From Algoriphagus sp. NG3 (GTDB taxonomy: Bacteria > Bacteroidota > Bacteroidia > Cytophagales > Cyclobacteriaceae): a DNA stretch of 64,000 nucleotides. The translations under genes were made by a program, and so were the position numbers. Position 1 is the stretch's first letter; each line of letters starts with the position of its first letter. The notes under the pieces were generated by a model that made no database searches, was not told the origin of the DNA, and saw only the letters and a program-made list of their open reading frames with translations. Location: positions 5,558,501-5,622,500 of the forward strand of contig NZ_CP139421.1 in assembly GCF_034119865.1 (NCBI RefSeq). The letters are read 5' to 3'. Below, piece after piece: positions 44,086 to 53,053 of this stretch.

Positions 44086-46518
44086 TTAACTGGAGGATTT
44101 ATTTTCGGGAAGGTAAATATCAAAAGTTGCCCCTTGGTTAGGTTCACCTTTAGCAGTAATAAAACCATGATGGTTTTCTACTATTTTCTTCACGATGGCA
44201 AGCCCTATCCCTGTCCCCTGAAAAACATCTTTTCCGTGTAGCCGCTGGAATAGTTCGAAAATCCGTTCATGATATTTTTGATCAAAACCTATCCCATTGT
44301 CTGAAATACGGATATGGCAGTAAGTAGTAGAAGGTGAAAGACGAGCGATCTCAAATTCCTCCCCTAGTCTCTTTTCGCTGGCAATGGCTATATGAGGTTG
44401 CCGTTCTTTGGTGGAAAATTTGAGAGAATTACTGATTAAGTTTTGTAAAAGCTGCCGGAATTGGAAGGGGATGATGTTAAGTGTGCAAAGCTTGTCGGAT
44501 TCTATGACTGCATTGTATTGGGTAAGCTCTTCTCTGAGATCCGTCTTCACCTCTTGAACTAGTTTGTTAAGGTCTGTGGATTCATACTTCCGTTCTGAAA
44601 TAGAAGTGCGGGAATAGGCAAGTAAATCACTTATCAAAGCCTGCATACGCTTGGCCGCATTCTGCATTCTTTTAAAATACTCCTTTCCGTCCTCAGTGAG
44701 GTTGTCGAATTCATGTTCTAAAAGCAGGGTCGAAAAGGTTTGGATTTTGCGAAGAGGCTCTTGCAGATCGTGACTTGAAATATAGGCAAAAGACTGAAGC
44801 TCCTTATTCATACTTGCCAGATCTTTAACCTTCTGTGCCAGTTCATTGGTTCGCTCGACTACCAGACGCTCTAGTTCATTAGTGAATTCTTTTTGGTCAT
44901 GAATATCTGTACTGGAACCTACCCACATCTGTATATCCCCATCCTGATTGAGTTGAGGTCTGGCGCGGCTCAATTGCCATCTATAGGAACCGTCGTATTT
45001 TCTAAATCTATGTTCAAAAAGGAAGTCTTTTCCGGACTGTATTGAGTTGTTCCATGCTTTGAGGTTTTCCTCTCTATCATCCGGATGGACTATGGCCAGC
45101 CATCCTTCCTGATCTAATTGTCCGGGGGTGAAGCCAGAGAATTCATACACGGATTGATTGAAATAATTCAGCTTGCCTTGAGGATCTGCAGTCCAGATAT
45201 GTTGTGGGAGGGAATTGGCCAGAAGTCTGAATTTCTGCTCGCTATCTTCTAATTTTTGTCTGTTGATCCTGTCTTCAGTAATGTCCCGTACAGTTCCCAA
45301 TACTTTATGAGGTTTATTCTGTTCATCTAAATGGACCCTGCCTTTTACTTCTATCCATTTGATTCTGGAGCTTGAATGAAGAATACGGCAGGTGTAATGC
45401 AGGTTACCATCGCCAGAAAAGGCGTTCTCAAAGGCCTTTTTCCGTAATTCCATATCCTTGGGGTGAATTTTGCTTAGGAAATCTTTCTGTCTTAGTTGGT
45501 TCCCCTCTAATCCAAAAATATCCTGAAGTCTTTTGGAACTATCAAGGCTGTTTGTTTTAAAGTTATAATCATAAGTGCCAAGTTCTGAGGCATCGATGAC
45601 CATAGTGAGCTTCTCCTCGTTGGCTTCGATTTTTTTATGGGCCAAAACCTGCTCGGTCACATCATGTCCTATAGTTATGATGCCGTCTATTTTGCTGCTG
45701 GTATCATAGAGTGCCTCATAGCTAAAATTAATGTAAAGAGTTTTGAGGATTCCGTCCCGTATCAGCTGTACGGGCATTTCAGATGCGGCGAATCTTTTAC
45801 CTGTATTATATACATCATCAAGCAATTCCTTTATTCCCTGATCTTTCAATTCTGGCATGGCTTCTAGAATAGGCTTATTCATCACCTCATCGGCTGTCTT
45901 TCCCCATAAGGACAAGGCATTCGCATTTGCTATATCCGTTATATAATCAGACCCTTTGAAAGTAGCTATGGATGCAGGTGCCTGTTGGATAATCAACCGG
46001 AGTTTTCGTTCACTATCTTCAAGTTTTCTTTTTAACAATACTTCCGATGTAGTTTCCACGCAGGTGACCAACACTCCTGCGATTTGTGTGGAATCGTCTC
46101 GGACTGGACTATAACTAAAAGTCCAATAGACGTCTTCTATGTGTCCATTTCTATAGATCGGAACCAATAAATTCTCGAAAAACAGGGATTCTTCATGTTC
46201 TAAAACCTGATCCATTAGAGGTTTGATGATATGCCATATTTCTGGCCAGGATTCTTCACCTCCTTTTCCAAGTATATTGGGGTGTTTACCCTGGTCACCC
46301 AAGCTAGGCCGGTAGGCATCATTGTAAAAGCAGGTCAACTCTGAGCCCCACCAGAGAAACTTTGGGAATTTGGATGCTAAAAGTATGTTGATGGTTGTTT
46401 TAAGACTTTGTTGCCAAGAATCTATCGGCCCCAAAATAGTCTCTCCCCAATCTTTTTCTCTGATTAATTGCCCCATTTCACCGCCTCCAATTGGGAATGC
46501 TGCACTTTGATCTGCCAT
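44086..46518 (-). CDS. Multi-PAS sensor histidine kinase
   Basis: The 810-residue protein has an N-terminal sensor segment with WWGSELTCFYNDAYRPSLG, then four PAS/PAC-type segments (about residues 55-170, 175-295, 300-425 and 430-550), a coiled coil (residues about 550-580), a HisKA domain with the phosphorylated His583 in SSHDLQEPLRK, and a HATPase with N-box LISNSLKFS, G1 ISDNGIGFD and G2 GTGIGLAIV. No membrane segment is seen, so it is a soluble sensor. It lies 8 bases after its receiver gene. Confidence 0.93.
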   Translation of the reverse strand: MADQSAAFPIGGGEMGQLIREKDWGETILGPIDSWQQSLKTTINILLASKFPKFLWWGSELTCFYNDAYRPSLGDQGKHPNILGKGGEESWPEIWHIIKPLMDQVLEHEESLFFENLLVPIYRNGHIEDVYWTFSYSPVRDDSTQIAGVLVTCVETTSEVLLKRKLEDSERKLRLIIQQAPASIATFKGSDYITDIANANALSLWGKTADEVMNKPILEAMPELKDQGIKELLDDVYNTGKRFAASEMPVQLIRDGILKTLYINFSYEALYDTSSKIDGIITIGHDVTEQVLAHKKIEANEEKLTMVIDASELGTYDYNFKTNSLDSSKRLQDIFGLEGNQLRQKDFLSKIHPKDMELRKKAFENAFSGDGNLHYTCRILHSSSRIKWIEVKGRVHLDEQNKPHKVLGTVRDITEDRINRQKLEDSEQKFRLLANSLPQHIWTADPQGKLNYFNQSVYEFSGFTPGQLDQEGWLAIVHPDDREENLKAWNNSIQSGKDFLFEHRFRKYDGSYRWQLSRARPQLNQDGDIQMWVGSSTDIHDQKEFTNELERLVVERTNELAQKVKDLASMNKELQSFAYISSHDLQEPLRKIQTFSTLLLEHEFDNLTEDGKEYFKRMQNAAKRMQALISDLLAYSRTSISERKYESTDLNKLVQEVKTDLREELTQYNAVIESDKLCTLNIIPFQFRQLLQNLISNSLKFSTKERQPHIAIASEKRLGEEFEIARLSPSTTYCHIRISDNGIGFDQKYHERIFELFQRLHGKDVFQGTGIGLAIVKKIVENHHGFITAKGEPNQGATFDIYLPENKSSS

Positions 46519-46526
46519 AGTTGTTT

Positions 46527-46973
46527 TTACTGGGATTGGATTACAAAATTTGTTTTTGAGGTTTTTTCGGACTTATCTATTAAGCTGCTAAGACCACGGA
46601 ATATCACATCTTTTAATTTCGAATATTCTCCGGGCTTTAGGATGTAATGAAGAGCACCTTGCTCATAGAATCTATTGACCGATGGCTCATCTATTGAGGT
46701 GGAGTAAATAATGACTGGCAATTTCTTGAATTTGTCGTGGGACATGATTTCGGAAAAGCACTCGAAACCGGACTTCATAGGCATATTCAGATCCAAGAAT
46801 ATGACATCTGGTAAATCTTCTTCTGCAGTTAAAAGCAGGTTCATCAACTCTGCGCCATTGGCTACAGAAGTCAACTTAGTGGGAATAGGGAGCTTGGACA
46901 GTGAATCCTTGAAAAAGAACCTGTCGTCTTCATCGTCGTCGGCAAGTAAGAGTTTAATAGGTTTTAGGGGCAT
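46527..46973 (-). CDS. Receiver-only response regulator
   Basis: The 148-residue protein is a single CheY-like receiver: acidic pocket ADDDEDD at 11-17, phosphoacceptor Asp61 in VIFLDLNMP, Ser/Thr in IIYSTS, and Lys in YILKPGEY. It has no output domain and belongs to the RcpA/rcp1-like group that pairs with PAS kinases. It is the first gene of the pair, and the kinase is its likely partner. Confidence 0.92.
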   Translation of the reverse strand: MPLKPIKLLLADDDEDDRFFFKDSLSKLPIPTKLTSVANGAELMNLLLTAEEDLPDVIFLDLNMPMKSGFECFSEIMSHDKFKKLPVIIYSTSIDEPSVNRFYEQGALHYILKPGEYSKLKDVIFRGLSSLIDKSEKTSKTNFVIQSQ

Positions 46974-47417
46974 TGTTTATTATTAACAGTTAGGCTTTGG
47001 GGACTCTTTCAAATAAACTAGTATAGCTCAAGTTAAAGTTTGTAAGTCATTTTTCCATTTATTTATCTGCCCGATTTCTAAATCTATGCTTATAGAGTGT
47101 GTTATACCTGTAAATAATACACGCCTTGGACCGGTTTCAACTAATTTTAAAAAATCGCTATACTTGCCGATGGTAAAGAATTTAATAATAGGGAGGTTAG
47201 GCCGGTCAAAACTTTTGGAAAAAAATATCCGGAAAGTCGATAGTCTATAAAACGGTTTTCATCAAGGCATATATCATCTGCGTTGATTTCAGTGAGGAAT
47301 TTTAATGAAAAGCAGACATGCATAAAAAGAAATTACCCGGCAAAAAATATCCATCTTGCTATGATATTTTAAGCGCAACCCAAAGTTGAGTTGCACCAAA
47401 TTACAGCAGACTTAAAG
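46974..47417. other. Gene-free interval
   Basis: No convincing frame is found in these 444 AT-rich bases. A short inverted repeat, GCAAC with GTTGC at about 47375-47394, may end the transcript of the lipoprotein gene to the right. Confidence 0.4.
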
Positions 47418-48065
47418 CTAATTCACCGAAATATTGGTAAACCAAATGATTTTTTGACCAGTTTGGTTTGAATGGGAAGTGGCCAGTTTGATGGGGCCAA
47501 ATTGCTCTACATCTTCCCAAGTGGTGGGTCTTCCATCTGGGCCATTTTCTCTGCGGAATACCCATTCCAAAATCATGTGGTTATCGTCCAGGTAAAGGTC
47601 GTATGCGTCACCAGGGGTATAGCCGTCCGCAGCATTATATACTATCGTGAGTTTGGTAGAGTTTGTCCCAGCTATTGGCGTAGGCACATTTTCTTCAGTC
47701 TCGTATTCATATCCGGCGTCCCAGGCCAGCTGGAAAGGAAACATCATCCAGTACTTATCATTGATAAATCCTTTGTCAGCATCAGGAAGAGAATCCGAGG
47801 GCAAATCTAAACTATAGGTGTAGCTAGTATCCGCAGTGGCATAATAGACTGTACGGTTTTTTACATTCCATTTCCAGTCCCTGGTCATTACGTTCACTGA
47901 GTCCCGCTGTACATTCCAGGTGTATGAGATGGAACTCACTTTGTCAAAATTATCAAAACCATAGGCCATTGCAACCTTCATCGGTAAGGTGTCTGGAGTC
48001 GTTTCTTTAGGTTGGCATGCCTGTAAAATACAGACAACCATCAGAATGCATGTGAGTTGTTTCAT
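47418..48065 (-). CDS. Lipoprotein of unknown function, possibly LolA-like fold
   Basis: The 215-residue protein has a lipoprotein signal with lipobox LQAC (Cys17). The rest is a repeated beta pattern with many aromatic residues: ISYTWNVQRDSVNVMTRDWKW, then KLTIVYNAADGYTPGDAYDLYLDD and ILEWVFRRENG. This resembles the half-barrel of LolA/outer-membrane-lipoprotein-sorting proteins, but the match is by pattern only. Expected location: periplasm, membrane anchored. Confidence 0.6.
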   Translation of the reverse strand: MKQLTCILMVVCILQACQPKETTPDTLPMKVAMAYGFDNFDKVSSISYTWNVQRDSVNVMTRDWKWNVKNRTVYYATADTSYTYSLDLPSDSLPDADKGFINDKYWMMFPFQLAWDAGYEYETEENVPTPIAGTNSTKLTIVYNAADGYTPGDAYDLYLDDNHMILEWVFRRENGPDGRPTTWEDVEQFGPIKLATSHSNQTGQKIIWFTNISVN

Positions 48066-48140
48066 GGCTTTGGTTTTTTATAAAGTTAGCATTCTTAGGA
48101 TTCAGATTACTGTTCCAAAGGTTTTTTATATGGTTGGTAT

Positions 48141-48911
48141 TCAGTTGTTTTGGGAGTAGGGTGAAGGGCTGACACAGGACCAGCCACCGTCTATGATCAG
48201 GGTTTGTCCGGTAATATGCTTGGCTTCCTCTGAGACCAGAAATGCTGCGGCATTTGCTATATCCTGAACTGCTGCCGCCCTTCCTAATGGCGTAATATCT
48301 GACCAGGTATTTTCATAATCAGGGTCAAGTAGGGTTCTGTTTGTTATTGTTGCTCCAGGAGCAATTGTGTTCACTCTGATTTTAAAAGGAGCAAGCTCTA
48401 TCACAAGATTTTTGGCAAGCATTTCTAGGGCAGCCTTACTCATGGCATACGCAGCAAGATTTTCATGGCTTTGATGTGCGGTCACCGAGGAAGTAAAAAG
48501 CATAGCCCCGCCATTGGGCTGCTCCTTCATGACTTTTGCGGCTGCCTGTGCAAGGAAGAAAGTGCCGGCTTGATTGACTCTGGAAACTTCCATAAAATCA
48601 GCCCTGGAGTAATTCAAAAATTCGCCGAATAGCGTGATACCAGCATTGGCAACTATAATGTCAACAGTTCCAAAATGTGAGACTGCAGCTTGGATCATTG
48701 CTTCTATCACTTCCTCTGAACTGGAATCGCCGGAGATAGGGACTGCAGCTACTCCATGGATATGACTTATCCTCTCACATGCCTTGCTGATCAATTCTTC
48801 TTCTAGATCATTTAGAATTAAATTCACACTTTGGGCAGCGAGTTTTTCGGAGATGGCCAGGCCGATTCCCTGGCCAGCTCCGGTAATTATGGCTGTTCTT
48901 TGGGGCTTCAT
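48141..48911 (-). CDS. Short-chain dehydrogenase/reductase next to a sugar-acid dehydratase
   Basis: The 256-residue classical SDR has TGAGQGIG at 10-17, NAGITLFG near residue 88, and the active-site YAMSK. The C-terminal LIIDGGWSCVSPS is typical of tetrameric FabG-like members. It starts four bases after the dehydratase stop, so both are likely one transcript, and it may oxidise the sugar or a keto-deoxy intermediate of the same pathway. Confidence 0.85.
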   Translation of the reverse strand: MKPQRTAIITGAGQGIGLAISEKLAAQSVNLILNDLEEELISKACERISHIHGVAAVPISGDSSSEEVIEAMIQAAVSHFGTVDIIVANAGITLFGEFLNYSRADFMEVSRVNQAGTFFLAQAAAKVMKEQPNGGAMLFTSSVTAHQSHENLAAYAMSKAALEMLAKNLVIELAPFKIRVNTIAPGATITNRTLLDPDYENTWSDITPLGRAAAVQDIANAAAFLVSEEAKHITGQTLIIDGGWSCVSPSPYSQNN

Positions 48912-48915
48912 GTTA

Positions 48916-50634
48916 TTAATGTGAATCCCGTTTTACCTCTGATCCTGAACTGCCCTGTAGGAAATCGAAATCCACTCCTTCATGAGCCTGGTTTACCTTG
49001 TCAAGGAAAAGGTTGACATAGCCTCTTTCATAAGGCAGATTCAGCGGTTTGAAAGTAGCCCTTCTTTTTTCAAATTCCTCTTCAGAAATCATCAGGTTGA
49101 GTGTTCTGGCAGGGACATTAAGTTCTATAGTGTCTCCAGTCTGCACGAAAGCCAAAGGACCGCCAATTGCTGATTCCGGTGAAACGTGCAATACCACAGT
49201 TCCATAACCGGTTCCGCTCATTCTGCCATCGGAGATTCTGACCATATCCTTGATTCCTTTGGCAAGAAGTTTTTGGGGTAAACCCATATTTCCCACTTCC
49301 GGCATGCCTGGGTAACCTTTAGGCCCTACGTTTTTCATGACCATTACAGAGTTTTCGTCAATCTCCAGATCAGGAGAATCCACTCTCGCTTTGTAATCAT
49401 CAATGTCCTCAAATACAACAGCTTTTCCGGTGTGAGTCAATAGATGTGGAGAAGCGGCAGAAGGTTTTATCACCGCTCCATTCGGGCAGAGATTGCCTTT
49501 CAGCACTGCTATTCCGGAATCAGGCTTTATAGGGTTTTCAAAAGTGCCGATAAGATTTCTATCGTAACATTCGGCTTTTTCTATGTTTTCACCTAAGGTT
49601 TTCCCGTTTACGGTGATCGAATCCTGGTGTAGGTGTTTTTCTATTTCTTTCATCACAGCAGGCAGTCCGCCTGCATAGAAGAGGTCTTCTACCCAATGCT
49701 CACCAGAAGGCTGAACATTGGCGATAAGTGGGATGATAGAGGAGAATTTATCAAAATCTGTCAAGTCAAGATCTACCCCGATCCGCTTGGCTATGGCAGT
49801 GAGATGCAGGATGAAATTGGTGGATCCGCCCAATGCGGCATTGACCATGATTGAGTTTTCAAAAGCCTTTCTAGTCAGGATTTTGCTCATTTTCATATCT
49901 TCATTGACCATTTCCACGATGCGCATTCCGGTCATGTGTGCAAGTACCTTTCTTCTGGAATCGGCAGCCGGGATGGTAGCATTGTCAGGAAGAGAAAGCC
50001 CTAGGGACTCTACCATCGCTGCCATAGTGGAGGCAGTGCCCATAGGAGCACAGTGGCCTACTGATCGGGACATGGCTGCCTCTGCTTCTATAAATTCCTC
50101 CTGGGTGATTTTACCCAATTTGAAATCTTCTGCAAATCGCCAGACATCAGAGGTGCCTATTTTTTTTCCTTTAAATCTTCCCACGAGCATAGGGCCTCCG
50201 GATAGCACCATAGCGGGAATATCCACTGAAGCCGCACCCATCACGAGTGAAGGGGTGGTTTTATCACAACCGCACATAAGAACTACACCATCCATTGGAT
50301 TGGCACGGATACTTTCTTCCACATCCATACTGGCTAGGTTCCGGAACAGCATAGCAGTGGGTTTTATGGAGCATTCCCCGAGGGACATTACCGGGAATTC
50401 CAGCGGGAAACCGCCTGCTTCCCAAATCCCCCGCTTCAAGGCCTCCGCGAGATCTCTAAAGTGGGCATTACATGGGGTGAGTTCAGACCAGGTATTGCAG
50501 ATACCGATTACAGGTTTGTCCCCCTCGAAGAGATGGTGGGGAAATCCCTGGTTTTTCATCCAGGAGCGATATATAAATCCGTCTTTTCCCGTGCGGCCGT
50601 ACCAGTCTTGGCTTCGGAGTTTTTTCTTTGACAT
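48916..50634 (-). CDS. IlvD/Edd family sugar-acid dehydratase (L-arabinonate dehydratase-like)
   Basis: With the ATG at 50634 the protein has 572 residues. It starts KKLRSQDWYGRTGKDGFIYR and contains WMKNQGFPHHLFEGDKPVIG, the N-terminal form of the sugar-acid branch (L-arabinonate/D-xylonate dehydratases) rather than branched-chain IlvD. Iron-sulfur cluster ligands are visible as Cys55 (TPCN), Cys123 (MCGCDKTTPS) and Cys195 (GHCAPMGTASTM). It would dehydrate an aldonate to a 2-keto-3-deoxy acid. The SDR downstream fits the same pathway; the aldolase or lactonase is not in the window. Confidence 0.88.
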   Translation of the reverse strand: MSKKKLRSQDWYGRTGKDGFIYRSWMKNQGFPHHLFEGDKPVIGICNTWSELTPCNAHFRDLAEALKRGIWEAGGFPLEFPVMSLGECSIKPTAMLFRNLASMDVEESIRANPMDGVVLMCGCDKTTPSLVMGAASVDIPAMVLSGGPMLVGRFKGKKIGTSDVWRFAEDFKLGKITQEEFIEAEAAMSRSVGHCAPMGTASTMAAMVESLGLSLPDNATIPAADSRRKVLAHMTGMRIVEMVNEDMKMSKILTRKAFENSIMVNAALGGSTNFILHLTAIAKRIGVDLDLTDFDKFSSIIPLIANVQPSGEHWVEDLFYAGGLPAVMKEIEKHLHQDSITVNGKTLGENIEKAECYDRNLIGTFENPIKPDSGIAVLKGNLCPNGAVIKPSAASPHLLTHTGKAVVFEDIDDYKARVDSPDLEIDENSVMVMKNVGPKGYPGMPEVGNMGLPQKLLAKGIKDMVRISDGRMSGTGYGTVVLHVSPESAIGGPLAFVQTGDTIELNVPARTLNLMISEEEFEKRRATFKPLNLPYERGYVNLFLDKVNQAHEGVDFDFLQGSSGSEVKRDSH

Positions 50635-50860
50635 ATAGGTTTTTTGGCTAATTGAGCCAGAATTTACCAAAAATTATGAGAAGGAAAGAAGTGAAAGAAT
50701 ATAGTAGGGAAATTTATTATAAATATAAATAAAAAGGGGGCTGGTTTCAGGGTTTCTATCTGTCTGATTTGTTGGTGACTATGTCTGGAATGACAAGAAA
50801 TCAGAATTTTTATACAGGTTACTGTTTTTATATAAAAAATCACGATAACAATCAAAAAAA

Positions 50861-50886
50861 AGAGAGCCCTGTAATCAAAGCTCTCT
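50861..50886 (-). terminator. Intrinsic terminator downstream of murA
   Basis: AGAGAGC (50861-50867) pairs with GCTCTCT (50880-50886); the minus strand then runs into seven T's. The remaining bases from 50635 to 50860 are AT-rich and hold no gene. Confidence 0.7.
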
Positions 50887-50891
50887 TTTAA

Positions 50892-51016
50892 AAAGAGGTT
50901 GTCTCAAAAGTAAGTTTTTTTGTCAGGCTGAGCGAAGTCGAAGCCTTTTATGCGCTAATTAAGCCCATTTCGACTTCGCTCAATGTGACAATTATGAGTT
51001 ATGAGACAGCCTCTTT
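50892..51016. repeat. Palindromic repeat element abutting the murA stop codon
   Basis: Terminal arms AAAGAGGTTGTCTCA (50892-50906) and TGAGACAGCCTCTTT (51002-51016) pair with one mismatch. Inside are a second pair of arms with TGAGCGAAGTCGAAG (50929-50943) and TTTCGACTTCGCTCA (50968-50982). GAGCGAAGTCGAA is a widespread dispersed palindrome in Bacteroidota genomes. The outer arms look like insertion-element ends. The element reaches two bases into the murA stop codon. Confidence 0.65.
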
Positions 51017-52319
51017 AAATTCTCTCTATGTCAGCTCCAAGTGCTTTAAGTCTCTCATCAATATTCTGATAGCCACGGTCTATCTGTTCAATATTGTCGA
51101 TGATAGATGTGCCGTTGGCGGACAGTGCGGCGATTAGCAGGGCTACCCCGGCACGGATATCAGGGGAGGTCATCCGTATGCCACGAAGTTCGGTTTTCCT
51201 GTCCAATCCGATCACTGTAGCTCTATGCGGATCACACAGAATGATTTGCGCTCCCATATCGATGAGTTTGTCCACGAAGAAGAGACGTGACTCAAACATC
51301 TTCTGATGCACCAGCACAGTGCCTTTGGCCTGGGTAGCTGTCACCAGCACAATACTGAGCAAATCAGGCGTGAAACCCGGCCAGATAGCATCTGCTACAG
51401 TAAGGATAGATCCGTCTATAAAAGTCTCAATTTCGTAGTGCTTTTGAGCGGGTACATGGATGTCATCCCCCCGGAATTCCAGCTTTATTCCCATTCTTCT
51501 AAACGTATCAGGAATATTGCCCAAGCGGGGAATTTGGCAGTCTTTGATGGTGATCTCCGATTGGGTCATGGCAGCGAGACCTATGAATGAGCCGATCTCG
51601 ATCATATCGGGAAGCATTTTGTGAGTAGTACCTCCCAGCTTATCTACCCCTTCAATCGTAAGCAGGTTTGATCCCACTCCCGATATTTTGGCTCCCATAC
51701 GATTCAGCATGTCGCAAAGCTGCTGCAAGTAAGGCTCACAGGCAGCATTGTAAATGGTGGTGGTGCCTTCGGCCATACTTGCGGCCATCACGATATTTGC
51801 CGTACCCGTTACGGATGCTTCATCAAGGAGCATATAGCTGCCTTTTAGGTTTTGGCCATTGATATGGAAAATTTCGTTTGCCGAATCGTAATTGAATTTA
51901 GCGCCTAGTTTCTGAAAACCTGTAAAGTGGGTGTCCATTCTTCTGCGTCCGATTTTATCCCCACCCGGCTTGGACAGTTTGCCCTTGCCAAACCTTGCCA
52001 AAAGGGGACCCAATAACATTACAGAGCCTCTTAGAGCAGATGCTTTTTTTAGATAATCCTGAGTTTCCATATACTCAAGATTGATCTCATCCGCTTGGAA
52101 AGTATAAGTTTCGGGACCTTGTTTGGTGACTTTTACGCCCATATCGCTCAATAGCTCAATGAGCTTATTGACATCTACTATATTGGGGACCTTTTCTAGG
52201 GTGACTTTCTCCGGAGTAAGGAGGACTGCGCAAAGAATCTGTAATGCTTCGTTTTTTGCTCCCTGGGGAATTATCTCACCTTTAAGCTTAAGTCCTCCAT
52301 TGACACGAAATGAACCCAT
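51015..52319 (-). CDS. murA: UDP-N-acetylglucosamine 1-carboxyvinyltransferase
   Basis: The 434-residue enzyme commits UDP-GlcNAc to peptidoglycan synthesis. Signatures are GAKNEALQILCAVLL near residue 20, LGPLLARFGKGKLSKPGG, and GTANIVMAASMAEG. The position of the catalytic Cys115 of the E. coli enzyme, in PGGC-x-IG, is Asp121 here (PGGDKIG). Enzymes with this Asp, as in Mycobacterium and Chlamydia, are active but insensitive to fosfomycin. The gene is coupled to the upstream DUF4290 gene by a one-base overlap. Confidence 0.96.
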   Translation of the reverse strand: MGSFRVNGGLKLKGEIIPQGAKNEALQILCAVLLTPEKVTLEKVPNIVDVNKLIELLSDMGVKVTKQGPETYTFQADEINLEYMETQDYLKKASALRGSVMLLGPLLARFGKGKLSKPGGDKIGRRRMDTHFTGFQKLGAKFNYDSANEIFHINGQNLKGSYMLLDEASVTGTANIVMAASMAEGTTTIYNAACEPYLQQLCDMLNRMGAKISGVGSNLLTIEGVDKLGGTTHKMLPDMIEIGSFIGLAAMTQSEITIKDCQIPRLGNIPDTFRRMGIKLEFRGDDIHVPAQKHYEIETFIDGSILTVADAIWPGFTPDLLSIVLVTATQAKGTVLVHQKMFESRLFFVDKLIDMGAQIILCDPHRATVIGLDRKTELRGIRMTSPDIRAGVALLIAALSANGTSIIDNIEQIDRGYQNIDERLKALGADIERI

Positions 52320-52987
52320 TAATTCCTACGTTTTTTGTTATGTCCGTTATTTGAGCGGCGCTTGTTGCTGTGACCGTTGCGCTTGTTTTTAGCATTGCTG
52401 CGCTCTTCCTGAAGTGGGGGTTTAAAGTCCCGACGTGTATTTGATTCAAACAAGCCGTTCTCTTTTACCTTTTCCAGGTCTATGTGCAGTTTGCCTTTGG
52501 ATAACGTCTTGATGTCATCCAAGATTATGGCATCGTCAAAATTTTCCCTGTTCCATGTGGAATGAAAGCTTCGCATCAATTGTCCGATGAAAATGATGGC
52601 AGCCTCTTGCTCTTCGTCGTCCTCCAGTTTGATAGCTACTTCGATGAGTTTTTCGATGTTTCTGCCGTAGTGTTTGAATTTGATCTCACTGGTAGGGTAT
52701 CCAATAGGCAAGGGTTTTTTGCCTAGCAGTTCTTTCTCGGGCATAGGAAATGGGGCGTCCACTTCCAGTTTGAAATCAGACATGATGTACAAGTCGTCCC
52801 AGAGTTTTTGATCATTCTCCTGTTTCAGGGAAGGATTCAATTGCTTGATGATTTCTATTGCTGTGAAGGCACTTTGGGTGCGCTTATCGCGATCTTCAAT
52901 CGCCGTGATATGATCAACGAGGCGTTGAATGTTTTTGCCGTATTCTTTCAAAATGAGTTTTTGTTTGTCTGGTTCAAAGTGCTCCAT
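52319..52987 (-). CDS. DUF4290 family protein
   Basis: The 222-residue protein starts with EYGKNIQRLVDHITAIEDRDKR, and has a repeat-like second helix pair (KHYGRNIEKLIEVAIKLEDD), followed by a DUF4290 core and a very basic C-terminal tail of about 30 residues rich in Asn, Lys and Arg that suggests nucleic acid binding. DUF4290 is Bacteroidota-specific and commonly lies next to murA, as here. Function is unknown. Confidence 0.88.
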   Translation of the reverse strand: MEHFEPDKQKLILKEYGKNIQRLVDHITAIEDRDKRTQSAFTAIEIIKQLNPSLKQENDQKLWDDLYIMSDFKLEVDAPFPMPEKELLGKKPLPIGYPTSEIKFKHYGRNIEKLIEVAIKLEDDEEQEAAIIFIGQLMRSFHSTWNRENFDDAIILDDIKTLSKGKLHIDLEKVKENGLFESNTRRDFKPPLQEERSNAKNKRNGHSNKRRSNNGHNKKRRN

Positions 52988-53053
52988 TATGCCTCCCTAT
53001 TTTGCGCTAATCAAGGTAATGAAAAAATTACCAAAAGGCAGGGGAGCAGGTGC

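Noticed and set aside
49718-50638. A 306-codon open frame on the plus strand antisense to the dehydratase
   Set aside because: It is fully covered by a well-supported dehydratase gene on the other strand, has no domain, and shows the Ser/Arg/Pro-rich composition of a shadow frame.
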